Shown here piece after piece: positions 11,590 through 22,858 of a stretch of DNA of 64,000 nt (position 1 is its first letter; each line of letters opens with the position of its first letter). The stretch is from Gymnopilus junonius (Eukaryota; Basidiomycota; Agaricomycetes; Agaricales; Galerinaceae), in contig JADNYJ010000149.1 of NCBI GenBank assembly GCA_015501075.1, positions 1 through 64,000 of the forward strand, written 5' to 3'. Below the pieces are notes generated by a model. That model ran no database searches. It was not told the DNA's origin and saw only the letters and a program-made list of their open reading frames with translations. The position numbers and the translations under genes are program-made.

Positions 11590-12084
11590 GTGCGATCACA
11601 TACAACATCCCCACCTCCCTGTCCAATGACTCCACCTTCATGTCCAACAACACCGCCACCTCATCAAGCAGCAGGGACTAAGAGGTTCCCTGCTGACAGA
11701 ACACCTGAAAGTTCACCCAAATCCAAGCCTCTGCAGAAGGTCTTCAAGTCGGCCATGTTGAAAGTGAAGTCATCAATTCAAAATGCATTCAAGTTGTCTA
11801 AAGAGGCTGAGGAGCTGGGTGACAACCCCAAATTTGGCCTGCTCAGATTCTGGAAGAAAGGTACAGCAGCAGATAAAAAGGCCTACTTCGAGAGGGAGGA
11901 TGAAAGGGCAGAGGATGACCAGTCACAAAAGGATGTTGCTGAGAAGACTGTGACAGCTGACAAGAAAATACACAAGAGGGATCTAGCAAGACTGTGCCAA
12001 CAGAAGCAGCGTGCACTCATGAAGGAGAAGGAGATCGAGGAGGGGGCACGCAGTCCTGGTGGCACTAAGAGAAAGGTCAGATGA
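11590..12084 (+). CDS. Lys/Glu-rich accessory frame, unrecognised
   Basis: An open frame of about 164 residues begins with a Pro/Thr-rich stretch and continues as a highly charged segment rich in Lys, Glu and Ala, likely helical or coiled-coil ('KKAYFEREDERAEDDQSQKD' and a basic C-terminal run ending TKRKVR). No domain is recognised. It could be a separate accessory protein, a C-terminal exon of the Ulp1-like gene, or the N-terminal linker of the transposase gene. Confidence 0.4.
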   Translation: MRSHTTSPPPCPMTPPSCPTTPPPHQAAGTKRFPADRTPESSPKSKPLQKVFKSAMLKVKSSIQNAFKLSKEAEELGDNPKFGLLRFWKKGTAADKKAYFEREDERAEDDQSQKDVAEKTVTADKKIHKRDLARLCQQKQRALMKEKEIEEGARSPGGTKRKVR

Positions 12085-12299
12085 ATTATGTTTACTAAAG
12101 CCAAGTACTCACCTATCATACTGCAGATAAGACCAATGAACCTTTCAGATGAGACGGATCCCAGCCTGAAGAAAATCAAGGGAAATATACCAGAGCTGAT
12201 GTGGCCTGCATGAGAGCTGAAGAAGAAGATACATGAGAAGAATCGGAAGCCACAGGGGAGGAAGAAGAAAAATGAACCTCGACCAGCAAAGTATCATAA

Positions 12300-14062
12300 C
12301 TGGCTGATGCCATTTTGCTGGACACAGATCACAATGGTTACCAAGAAAGTGGGCTGGAGTGCTTCAGATATCGCAAATGGGCTAAAGAAGCAGAGCCCCT
12401 GTTGTCTTCAGGAGTATCAGCCGCAACACTATTGAGGGGTGGATTGACTGTTCTGGCTCAAAGCCAAAGTGGAAAGCCAATGTATTGATGAGAGTTGGAC
12501 AGGGGAATGATCTAGGACACAACAAAGGAGGGCGATGAGGGATCCTGTCTTCTCATCCTGAGATCATGGAAGTGATCAAAGAATGCCTTGAATACCTGTG
12601 AGAATGAAACACACCTGTAACTCTCATCAGTGCTCATGCTGTTATTACTGCAACCATTCTCGAGAAGCAGCCAGGAATTTTCGACATGAAATTCAAAGAT
12701 GGTTTGTTCTTCCATGTCTCAGAATCATTTGTGCAAAAATTCCTGTATGGGAATCTTTCATGGAGCATGCAGAAGGCAACTCAAGCAGCCCAGAAACTTC
12801 CTGCTGATTGGGAGGATCAGTGTCGCCATTCATTCTTTCGCAGAGCATATGTCATCAAAGAATATGACATACCTATGAGTCTGTACATCAATTTCAATCA
12901 AATGCAGGTGGTGTATGTACCTGGAAATCGGATGACATGGGCACAGACAGGCACGAAGCAGGTGGGGATGGTGGGAATGGATGAAAAGTGGGCCTTCACT
13001 CTGGTTGTTGGTGTTGTGGCTGATGGGACTTTGTTGCCATTTCAAGCCATCTACCTTGGGAAAATGGATGTCTCACTTCCTTCACCAGCATCTCACAACT
13101 ATTCAGATGGAGCAGATGCTGGGTTCAAGTTCATGTCTTCTGGGAAAAAAAACTACTGGTCAAATCAAGCGACCATGCGTGCATATGTCAAAGATGTTCT
13201 CATACCATATTTCAACAGGAAGAAGGCCGAACTATCACTCCCACCCACTCAGAAGAGTCTCATGCAACTTGATGTTTGGTCAGTACATTGTTCTGAAGAG
13301 TTTCGTGGATGGATGAGCACCAACCATCCTACAATCATTCTGGACTACGTCCCTGGTGGTTGCACCGGAGTTGCTCAGCCCTGTGATGTTGGAGTTCAGT
13401 GGCCCTTAAAATTGTTGATCAAGAAGTCATACCATGAAGATCTTGTCGATGATTTACTGATGAGTGCAAAAGAGGGAAATCTGAATCCATGGTTCAAAGA
13501 GAGTCTTGCTGATCTTTGTAATCAGACACCTCGATGGTTATGGAATGCATATAATGCACTGCAAGACAAGGAAATGATCCAAAAGGTAAGCATTACTGGT
13601 AAATCTCAAGAATTAGGACTGACCATTAAATATCAACAGGCTTTTGAAAAATGCGTCATTCAAGAATGGAATTCTTCCTATGAATGCCTCACTAGCTTTA
13701 AGGCATGAGAGGCTCTGTGCAATATGAGGGATACAGACCCTGCCTTTTGGGTGGAATTGACCGGAGGCACTGCAAACTTGCCTGATGAACAGACAACCAT
13801 GCCGGAGGACCTGGAACTGGATGACATGAATATGGAAGATAACGACACTGATGACTCCAATCTGCCAATCCAGGTTGTCATTTCAGCGATGGTGAATGAT
13901 GAGCTGCCGGATGGTGTAGGCATGTGTCAGGGCAGAATGCTGGTGTCCATCGCAGAGGCAGAGAATGCTGATGTTGAACCTGGGGCTCAGATCTTCGCAT
14001 CAGCAGAAGCAAATCAGGCTGAAAATGGAAAAGGAAACTCACCTATTAGTGATAAAGGATGA
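12300..14062 (+). pseudogene. DDE_1 superfamily transposase with lost catalytic Asp
   Basis: The core frame is 12686-13708. It contains 'TWAQTGTKQVGMVGMDEKWA', a YWSNQAT block, LDVWSVH (second catalytic Asp), DYVPGGCTG and QPCDVGVQ (third Asp), in the order I know from basidiomycete DDE_1 transposases. The first catalytic Asp is replaced: the equivalent of NxDQTQ reads INFNQMQ, with AAT at 12896-12898. The related copy at about 17.1 kb still has GAT there. The N-terminal part (about 12300-12680) reads as a helix-turn-helix-like region only if frames are switched and two stops near 12600 are ignored. An acidic tail continues to 14062 after a TGA at 13706-13708. The copy cannot encode an active transposase. 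Confidence 0.7.
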
Positions 14063-14436
14063 CCCCAGTGACAACACAAAGCCAACAAGCTCTATACCTC
14101 TGGCATGTTCTGGAGGCACAATGATGAAGATGATTCACAGGATGATAGTCTTCTTCCAGGGAGTTGAGTTGTCAATGGGAGTTTGAAATCAGTGTTGGTG
14201 CATGTTTACTTACTCTGGTCCAGCTTGCTGTCACTTTTGCTGGAGTTGGTAAAATCATACACTTTTGATCACTCTTAAGGTGCAGTGCAGTGTACACATG
14301 CATAGAACACACCGCAGGAAAAAATCTGATTTTTATTCGATTTTTATTTGAATTTTCAAACACTTTCGGCACTTGGGCAAGATGACCATGATGAACATGA
14401 CATTTCGTCAATTTGGGTAGGGCCATGACGCGTGAC

Positions 14437-14461
14437 TGCCAAATTGAATGAAATACTACAG
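14437..14461 (-). repeat. Right terminal inverted repeat of DDE_1 element 1
   Basis: Ends ...GAATGAAATACTACAG, followed by TA at 14462-14463; inverse of the left end. Confidence 0.75.
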
Positions 14462-14463
14462 TA

Positions 14464-16800
14464 TATAGATCATTGTGTGAAAATATATTCTTTATGGTAA
14501 GTGCACTATATTTGTATAAAAGTAGTGCAGAGATGCCTTAAATTTTATTTTCCTATGGTGGTCCATATGAAATTTGTGTTGAATCCTTTCCAAAAATTAC
14601 AAAATACACAAATTTTGCCTTAGAAAAGTGAGCATGCTTACATAAGTCTATTATATTCATAATCTCTGGTTCCGGTTCTCTGAAGCAGTTTGGAACTGAA
14701 CTTTGGCAACACTAAACAGTATGTATGACCTACATTGCACATGTTTTGGGCTGAGTAGCAGAACTCAACATACTTGCATCTACACCTCTGAATGATTTTC
14801 TGCTTAAGGAAGAGGCTGATTGACCTCAAAAATTTGACCCACTTGTCACTCGCATGCCACAGAATGAACAAGTTAAAGGTCTTGGGGGGGTACTGCATCA
14901 TGCTAAATTAGCATTGTCTTGCTCATTGATTAATTCAGCTGATATACACACCTCTGTAAAATAGCTTGGTGTGATAATGCTCAATGCTACTGACCCTCCT
15001 ATGATGCTCTGTCAAGAGCATAACATGAGCACAAATTTATTGATGTATTTGTGTCCCACAAAAGGCTCTATTGCAGCTGCTATCCTTGATGTCAGAACAA
15101 CCTCTCCCATTTGCCAGCTTTTTTTGTTAAGAGCCATCACTGTTTGAAGAAAGGCCATATCATATGTTGGGCCTTGAAGAGCATTTGCCCAAATTTCATG
15201 TAGTGTGGTTCCATGCTTGATGTAGATACTGTTGCTGTTGCCCATGTTAGATGATGAATAGAAGTCAATAGTCATGCTCAGCATCCACTATCATCCTTTC
15301 ATTCCTTTTCCACCCTTGGCCTTCTTTTTCCTTTTACCCTCAATCACTCGGTGTTGGTTGCCAATGATGTGCTATGATTACATTGTTAGTTGATCTTATG
15401 GTGACTCAATGAAGAGTCAATTTGGTATGCTGTGCATGACTCCACTCCTGTGCTCTTGACATCATCCCATGGATATGCCAATTGCTTCTCAATCTCAGGG
15501 ACATATAATAGCTCAATTCTCTTCATTCTATATGGCTGAATCTATCAATCCTTTCAGGTTGCTCAGAAAAGTGTTACTGCTTACTTGTTCTCTGCAATGG
15601 CAGACGTCATTGAAAGAGTGGAAGTGTGTCTTGTACAAGGTGTTTTGAAGGCTTGGAGTATAAATGACCTCAATCTTTCCCTGTGGTGGAGCTATATGCT
15701 TGGTGAGCAGGATATCATGCTCTGTATCAAAGACCACAGGTTTCTCTTGAAGCACTACCCTCTCGAGTCCAACATTCTGCTAGAATGCCCATACCACCTT
15801 TGCTGGGATGGCAAGGTGTGATTTCTTGTGTTTTGTCAGAATGACAGCCTCATGTTCTCTATATTGGAAGGTGCTAATTCTGTGCTCAAACAATTATTGG
15901 GTGGAAGGATCAAGAGGACACCTGGAACTCCTCTTAATGTTGATGTTCAGGAGGAGGCATTGGTGTGCAACTTTGTCCTGAAGTGAGTACACAATGTGTT
16001 TCCCTTCACTCCAAACATTTCATTGAGTCTTTCCAGTTTACTCAAGTTTCATATCATCCCCTAAAAACTTACAGGCTATTGTCTTTTGCCTCTGTGACAG
16101 ATGTCCTAATTGCAGATGTCCTTATTGATGGATACAGATACTTCTGATGTATACTACACCATGTATCTAATCCTCTTCACCTGCATCTCTTTTGCCCAGG
16201 TTAGTCAGACCATTATCCTATCTCTTGCTGACAAGCATCCCTGTATATACAACCTTCCTCTTTAATCTATAAGTAGGAGGAATCACCAGCTGATCATATC
16301 TTGCATTGGAAGATAGACTCTCCTATGTGCTTGTCAATCAGACAGAGCACAGTTTGAAGAACAACATCACTTACTCTTCTAAATTTGTCATTGATAAGGA
16401 TTACAGCTTGAAGGCAGAGCCAGAGTTGATACTCATCCTTCTGTTGAGCCATTGGAAAAGCCATGAATGAAAATTGTGCTTCAATTATGTCTCTATCCTC
16501 AAATTCTTGAGGGGATACAAGATGCAACCTTTAAATTTTGTTAAGTAGTTTATCACTCTTTTAGAAATAGCTACTCACTGTACATCTTCACTGTCCACTA
16601 TTTCTTTGAGGTAAGTGACTTGATTGTCCATTGTGTGGTGGTACTGCACTGGTTGGTTGCAGGTAAGAAAGCTGATTGATCATTCTGGACCCAAGCCATG
16701 ATGGTCAGATTCAGTCCTGAATAGAATTGAATGAGGAAATGTTACTGGTCATAATAAAGGAGGCCAGAAGGGCATTCTAGCATGCCTGATCATGTTCCTT
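14464..16800 (-). pseudogene. Unrecognised minus-strand coding remnants
   Basis: Several short minus-strand frames (16294-16527, 15528-15755, 15012-15284, 14638-14901) follow one another and read like pieces of one protein broken by stops. None matches a domain I can name. The composition is CpG-poor like the rest of the block. They lie between the first DDE_1 element and the second copy. They could be a separate decayed transposon or sequence captured at the left end of element 2, whose left TIR I could not find. Confidence 0.2.
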
Positions 16801-16810
16801 TCTGATAATC

Positions 16811-18030
16811 AATGCTGACTCTGCCAACTAAGTCTAAATATCCTCATGTCACTGATGCAATCAAAAACTACCTCACCAAGTTAAAAGATACCTCAGCACC
16901 TATGACCATAGTCACAATGCAAGGGATTATACTGGCAACAATCTTGGCAATGGAGCCAACAATCCTCAACTTGCCTTTTCATGATGGTTCAATGTTCAAG
17001 GTATCTGACAACTTCATCTGAAAATGGGTCTGCCAGAATCTCAACTGGATGGAGAGGAAAGCAATGCAAGCAGCACAAAAGATACCAGATAATTGGGAAG
17101 ACCTATGTGAAAACTCAACCTTCCAAAAGGCATACAGCATCAAAGAATATGACATACTTTCTGCTCTTTTTGTTAACTTGGATCAAACACAGGGCATATA
17201 TGCCCCAGAGACACACTGACATATGCAGAAGTTGGGGCCAAGAAGTCTCACTCATTGGAGGGGATAAAAAGCATGCTTTTACAATCATGGTCTCAGTTGC
17301 AAATGATGGGACAATATTGCCATTCCAGGTGATATATCAGGGTTTGACAGAGCAGTCATGTCCATTGAAGGACACAGAATACTATGATGATATCATGAAA
17401 TTAGGAATGTGGTTGGAATTCTCAGGCACAACAATGTACTGGTCAAATCTCACCACCATGAAATCTTTCATTATCCACATCTTTGACCCATATTTCAACT
17501 GCTGATGCTCTGAACTGAGCTTACCCTTGACTCAGAAAGCACTCTGGCAAATCCACATATGGAGTGTCCATCATTCTGAGGAGTTCCATGGCTGGATGTT
17601 AGCCAAATATAGCAACATAATTCTGGACTACATACCAGGTGGATGCACTGGACTTCACCAGCCTTGTGATGTAGGGATACAACACCCTCTTAAACATTCC
17701 CTGAAGAGATCATACCATGAATATATCACCTCAGAAATGATGAAAAAGATCAATGCCAGCAAAGCAGTACTCACCATAGATAAGGGGATCAAGAAAATTT
17801 GAAATCAAAGTGTCACTTGGCTATGGAATGTCTATAATGCAATCAATAAGCCAGAACTCATCAAGAAAGTAAGTAAAATAGTTGACATACCTTCTTCTCT
17901 CTGATCACCCTTCCTTAGGCATTTGAAATATGCCAGGTTAAAACTTGGAATCTGTCATGTGAAAGCTTGACCTTGTTTGAGATGCATGAGAGGCTCCAAA
18001 ACCTTTGAACTGATAACCTGGCATTCTGGA
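16811..18030 (+). pseudogene. DDE_1 transposase fragment, decayed
   Basis: Homologous along its length to the transposase of element 1. Recognisable blocks are a VNLDQTQ motif with the first Asp intact near 17179, 'GGDKKHAFTIMVSVANDGT', a TMYWSNLTTM block, IHIWSVHHSEE where the second catalytic Asp is replaced by His, DYIPGGCTG and QPCDVGIQ (third Asp). Stops near 17503 and 17800 and frame changes near 17020-17170 break it. The two copies have lost different catalytic residues, so they decayed independently. Confidence 0.65.
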
Positions 18031-18038
18031 AGGAGCTG
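18031..18038. repeat. Target site duplication of the hAT element (left)
   Basis: AGGAGCTG, identical to 21715-21722 on the other side. Eight bases is the hAT standard. Confidence 0.85.
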
Positions 18039-18119
18039 TAGTGATGTGCCAGCCTAGCTCGGCCTAGAAAGCTGCAGCTTCAGCAGGCTCAGGCTTCAAT
18101 TTTGGAAGGCCTGAGCCTA

Positions 18120-19036
18120 AAATGTAGTAAGAATTGAGGGTACAGGAAGGTGTGTATTTTTGGGGGATCTGTGCCACTCTTGTCCCTCATTTTTGATACT
18201 CTTGTCCTGCATCTTTAGTACTCTTGTCCCACAGTTCTGTTCATCTTGTGCTGCATATGTGCCACTCTCATCTTGTAGTTCTGCTCTTCTTCTCCTGCGA
18301 TAGTGTTCCTGACTTGGTCCCACTTTTGCTCCACTTTTGTGCCAATCTGGTCCCACTCTTGTCCCACTTTCATTCCAATCCATTTCTTTATGTTTCCCAT
18401 ATACCCCACTGGCCCCTAGAACACTTTTGAACCTCTATCTTCTCCCTATTCTCTGTCCTGACTGTTCCACCCCACCCTGTCCTGCTCCCCCTTTCTTCCC
18501 CTCAACTCTCCCACTGTTCCTACTGCTTTATTTTATCCTGCCACACCATTCATGTTGTCCTGCTGTTCATCCCTTCCCTGAACCCAGGTGGTGCTTATCA
18601 GTCCCCTGACCCCTTCATTATGCCCTGCTTTTATCTATTTTTGGTCCTGCACTTCTTTGTCCTGCAACCCCACATGCCACCTACCTCCTACACCACTCCT
18701 TCACTTTCTCAAGCTATCTGTTGCTCTATATCTTGTGTCAATACTGTTCTGCTCACTCCCGCCTGTATTTACTATTGTACCATCTGTCCTGCAAACTTCC
18801 AATGGATGTTTTTGTCCCACATCCCTCAATCTATCCTCCCTGCCTTCTATACACCCTCTGCTGACATCATCCTGCTATAAAATACCATTCTATACCCTAC
18901 CTGCTTGACCCCAACTGTCCCACCCAGCTGCCACAGCCAATATCCTAGGCCAGGACCCATTCTGCCTGGGACCATATGATACACTACATTATATGAGCCT
19001 GTTCTAATGTGTAACATGTAACATTGTAGTTACCCT
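18120..19036. repeat. Repeat shared with 31.57-32.09 kb, plus a GTGGGAC-type satellite stretch
   Basis: From about 18445 to 19036 the sequence aligns by eye with 31570-32093: shared blocks include 'CCATTCATGTTGTCC', 'GCCAATATC', 'CAGGACCCATTCTGCC' and the end 'ATGTAACATTGTAGTTACCC'. The part 18120-18450 is internally repetitive on the minus strand, with many copies of a GTGGGACAAGAGTGGGAC-like unit. Both copies end at the same base, beside a truncated transposon gene, so the unit has a defined edge. Read on the minus strand it starts TAGGGTAACTACAATGTTAC. Solo LTR or unclassified mobile repeat are both possible. Confidence 0.55.
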
Positions 19037-21449
19037 ATATGTCTATAGGATGACATACCCATAGCAATGACATGAGCATCAGATATAGCTGTCTTCTTAT
19101 AGTACTCATCCAATTTGGTCATCACCACCTCGAGTGCTTCCTTGAACAGAGCATAGCAAGGTTTGTCATATGCCTTTTGCCATTCTGTATAGAGCTTCTC
19201 GATGGCTGGGAGCACATTATGAAGTGTTGGCCAAGTTGCTGCTGAAAAAGCATGCTGTGCTTCATCAGCATCCTTTAAGAAAATCAGCAATGAAATGAAG
19301 TCATATGAAAGTGGACTTACTTGAAGCAGATTATTGAAGAGGCAGACACAAGTCCACTCCTCCTCCAATAGCAAGAGATTGCCTATCTTTGTCACTTCTC
19401 ATAATTGGTCTCCTTCATGCTAAGTTGATACACAAAAGAGTTGACCTCCTGTGAGAGTATGAGTGCCAGAATTGAAAGAATGACTAGATAAAACATACCT
19501 CTTGTTGTGACTCTGCCTGCATGAGCATGATGTGGGTAGAGCCCCATCAAACCTTCATGTCAAGGAGGAGTTGGAGTGGAGATACCTTGTTCTTGATTTG
19601 GATGGTCTTGAATAACTCTTTTTGCTGAGATGATGAATGAGCCTTTACAGTTATTGCCCATATAAGGCCAACTTCATCCCAATCATGTCCTCTCAAATCA
19701 GGAACATGTCCATCTTCAGAGTCAGCACTGTAATATTTTGCATTGCTGTGCATCAAGATTAACACCTGAGTCACGAGGTTTATAATATGTACCAGACAAC
19801 TGACTTTGATTAATGGTGGGCTGCATGAGTAATAAGCAAATCACATACTGTATATGTTATTTGTGAATGTCAAAGATCCGATGTGTCTTTAACTTGTAAC
19901 ACTTAGTGAATTATTTGAACATGGTGTCATTATTTGTTGCATTATTGCATGTAATATGGCCAATCTATATGATAAATAAGAAAGCAATAAGCAGGAAGAA
20001 ATACTGAAGACTGACCTTATGGATTATGCCAAGGTGATTGCAGACCTTGTAAAGGGCCTGTCCAAGGTGGACACCACTATGAGACATGTTCATGGGTGTA
20101 AATCCAATAATGCCTTGTGTTCAACCCATTCCATAGGTGAAACTTCTCTGATCCAATGGCCAGTGATGGCGAAGAAGCCATCACCATTGCTGGCTGTCCA
20201 TGAATCACAAGTGAGGCTTATCTCACTGCCAACATGAGGACTCTATTGAAAGTTGATCAGTACCATATATCAGAGACAATCACAAATGTCAGATGCATGT
20301 TCAACTGCTCCTTCAAGGCTGTAATCTGCACCTTAAACTGCCAGATAATTGCCTTACATGTCTGCTTTTGTGATGGGAGCTTGATGCCGCAGGTAGCATG
20401 AGAGGCAATGTTGATCATCTTCTTAAACTTCAGGTGGTCAAAGGCTTGAATCAGCTGGTAGGTAAATGGTTAGAGGTTTTTGAACAGATGTAAAATATGT
20501 GTATAACATATCTGATTTGTCTCAATCAACCACTCCAGAGCTGCCTGCTTGAAAACTTCATTGGTATATGGTATTGGCTTGTCCTCAGAAGAAGCAGGCT
20601 TGAAGTGCTCATCAACTGAAGTTTGAACAAACTGCTCAGCTATTGCATTGCGTCATCCCTTTGTGTCTGCAGGGAGCATGGAGTCAAAGTTATTCTTCTT
20701 TGCCCATTTGCAATATTTGGCCTGGAGATGACAGTTAAAGGTGATATATGGAAGTTAATATCTGTTGTACTTACTGCATGTTTAGATTGCATGTGGTGCC
20801 TCTGAGTGCTGTGCTGTTTGACCATCTGGGATAGAGTTTTCAATCCACTAAGGAAAATACACCATCAGGACCCCATATCAAGCAGAAGAACAAGAAATCT
20901 CACCTGCAGCATATACATTCGACATGCCCTTTGTTGTTGCCTTTCTCATGGAGAACCTTCTTGAAAAAGTGTTTGAGATCAGTGGTGGGGTCACTCTTAT
21001 TGAGAGTTTGAGTTCCTAAGTCAGAATCATTGATGTCAATGGACTGAATAGTGGCACCTCTATTATCATCTGCACAGTTCAAACTGACATCAATTAGACT
21101 TTAGAGATAAAGGGTATCAATGAATTATGACTTGCCTGATACCTTTCTCTTCTTTGTTGCCTTCTTCTTCTTCTTCAGCTTGGAGGGTGAGGCTGCAGCA
21201 TTGTCATCAGTATCAGTGTCATCATTGAAGAAGACAATAGTGGAGCATTTTCTTTCCCAATTTGGCCTAGGTGTGCCCATGCTGTCGCTCTCATGATTGG
21301 AAGCACTGCCACCATCAGGCACCACAGATGACATGCTGGTTGATGAAGTTGGCTTCAGAGACTCAGAGTCCACTGCTGCCTTCTGGGCAGGTCCCAGTTT
21401 GGCAGATGGGTGAACTTGCCTCTTACTAGATGATGCAGAGGATTCCATT
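19034..21449 (-). pseudogene. hAT transposase, C-terminus missing
   Basis: Read on minus: an N-terminal Ser-rich, acidic region ending in a nuclear-localisation-like KLKKKKKATKKRKV (about 21150). A BED-type zinc finger follows, split over exons: KHFFKKVL, then CICC near 20902, then QHSTQRHHMQSKH near 20790. Next come 'QAFDHLKFKKMINIASHAT' (about 20430), a decayed catalytic block around 20160-20300, 'HSGVHLGQALYKVCNHLGI' near 20050, 'KNKVSPLQLLLDMKV' near 19560, and 'KLDEYYKKTAISDAHVIAM' near 19080. This is the standard order of hAT transposases. Several frames and stops intervene. The hATC dimerisation domain is absent: the reading ends where the shared repeat begins at 19036. Confidence 0.75.
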
Positions 21450-21714
21450 TTGGGGTGTTTGGAGTTCAACAGCTGGTTTAAAATCATATGAGATTCATGA
21501 GAACAATACAAAATCTCTAGTGGCCTCACAGGCCACAGTTCCATGCCTCCAGCTGGCCTTTCAATATGGCTTCAGGCTGCAGCCTCCAGCTTACCAATTT
21601 TGAAGCCTGAGCCATGGGCCCTCAGAAGCTGTCCTCCAAGGCCCAGCTCAGCTGGGCTTTTGATGGCTGGCCATGGCTGGCTTCAGGCTTTAAGCCTAAG
21701 CCTGCACATTACTA

Positions 21715-21722
21715 AGGAGCTG
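21715..21722. repeat. Target site duplication of the hAT element (right)
   Basis: AGGAGCTG, matching 18031-18038 exactly. Confidence 0.85.
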
Positions 21723-22169
21723 TCCTTGAGAAACACAGAGAACACACTTCCCAAAGCAGGCAACAAGGTGGCAGAGGACTTGGTTGAGGATTCAGCAGAT
21801 TTTGATGATTGCAGGGATGACAGTGGGGTGGGCCTCTCCACAGTGTTGAGGGCAGTCATGACTGGTGGTGTCCCAGTGATTGCTAAAGGTGAAAATGCTG
21901 GCAGGCTTACATTGAGCAGTGTGGCAGAAAGCAATGAGGAAGAACCAGTAGGAGCAACAGATGAAGACATTGATAACAGAAATCTCATGGCTGTCAGTCA
22001 GCCTTCACCTCATGGTGCAGTCAATGATGCAGGTCCTCAGGCAGCTAGCAGTGCCTTGGCTGTGCAGTTACATCAAGGAAAAAGAGCAGTTGTGCCTGCA
22101 AAATGGTATCAACTGAGAGACTTCATCAGGCACAATGATGATGAAGACTGGAACATTGATTTCAACTAA
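21723..22169 (+). pseudogene. Acidic C-terminal tail of DDE_1 element 2
   Basis: This open frame begins right after the hAT element and codes an acidic, low-complexity tail (DSADFDDCRDDSG, SNEEEPVGATDEDIDNR) comparable to the acidic tail at 13724-14062 of element 1. Joining it across the hAT insertion restores the expected order of the transposase gene. It ends at a TAA at about 22167, then about 260 bases lead to the right TIR. Confidence 0.5.
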
Positions 22170-22429
22170 GTAATTTAGTAAGTACATGATAAATAGGTAT
22201 TTAGCACTCAATTGCAGTCTTTTTCTTTGCATATTGGCCTCTGGGAGCATGTTGAAGAAGCCTGAATTGTGTGCAGCAGTGATTTTTGCAATTTTTTAAT
22301 AGAAAATGGCTGATTTTATGACCAAAAAATGGTTTTGCCACTTCGGCCAGTGACCTAGGACAACTGTGACATATTGCTGTTTTTGAAAGGCCTGTAACCT
22401 GTGACTGATGATTGATTGATTTAGTACAG

Positions 22430-22858
22430 TATTTCTTCTGGCATGAGAGGACATGGCATGGCATGAGGTTCAGGGAGGGATGATCCAATCCAGTCTGAAA
22501 TGTTGGTGATTGTGGAGACAGTGCTGGAGTAGACCCCATTGCCATGACTGCTGTCTTGCAGGACATGATGTACTGAATGGGATAGCTGATTTGGAAACAG
22601 ACCCCAATTTAGTAGTGCTCACACATCATCCTACATGAGATCAACTTCTGCTGTTCACTGCAGGGTGATGAGACTGCTATATGGCTATGTGTGAAAATGG
22701 GCCATTCTCATAATTTTCAGCCATCTCTATAAATTAATATAGGTTGATGATAGCCTCCCTGAGCTTAGACACCCCAAATATACTCAAGAAAACCACATTT
22801 AAAAGCCTGATATCAGAAGATGCAATGATTGTGATATACTCAAATAAACCAGTAGTCA
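22430..22858. other. Stretch without a supported gene
   Basis: CpG-poor sequence with no open frame or repeat that could be named. Confidence 0.3.

Larger units (their letters stand above)
9923..14461 (+). mobile_element. DDE_1 (pogo-like) transposon carrying a Ulp1-like gene
   Basis: The element has terminal inverted repeats starting CTGTAGTATTTCATTCAATT at both ends (24 of 25 positions match) and is flanked by TA at 9921-9922 and 14462-14463, the target duplication of the Tc1/mariner-pogo superfamily. Inside, all on the plus strand, lie a Ulp1-type cysteine protease frame (10259-11368), a Lys-rich linker frame (11590-12084) and a DDE_1 transposase region (12300-14062). Each major frame carries stops or frameshifts, so the copy is dead. 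A related, more decayed copy lies at about 16.8-22.4 kb. DDE_1 elements are common in Agaricomycetes; the protease inside the same TIRs is the unusual part. Confidence 0.7.
18039..21714 (-). mobile_element. hAT transposon with perfect 8-bp target duplication
   Basis: Begins TAGTGATGTGC and ends GCACATTACTA, which are imperfect inverse copies; flanked by AGGAGCTG on both sides. Subterminal regions are rich in GGCTCAGGCCT-like repeats, with diverged inverse counterparts at the two ends. It carries a minus-strand hAT transposase pseudogene (about 21449-19034) and a repeat segment (about 18120-19036) where the transposase C-terminus should be. It is nested in the second DDE_1 element, so it is the younger insertion. 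Confidence 0.8.
16811..22429 (+). mobile_element. Second DDE_1 element, split by a hAT insertion
   Basis: The transposase reads through 16811-18030, is interrupted by the hAT element at 18039-21714, and resumes with an acidic tail at 21723-22169. The right end (TTTAGTACAG at about 22420-22429, followed by TA) is a diverged version of the right TIR of element 1. The left TIR was not identified. The organisation shows the DDE_1 copy was present before the hAT jumped into it. Confidence 0.55.

Noticed and set aside
18224..18908. Plus-strand frames rich in Cys, Leu and Pro
   Set aside because: They translate a repetitive non-coding unit that recurs at 31.6 kb; composition, not coding, explains the open frames.
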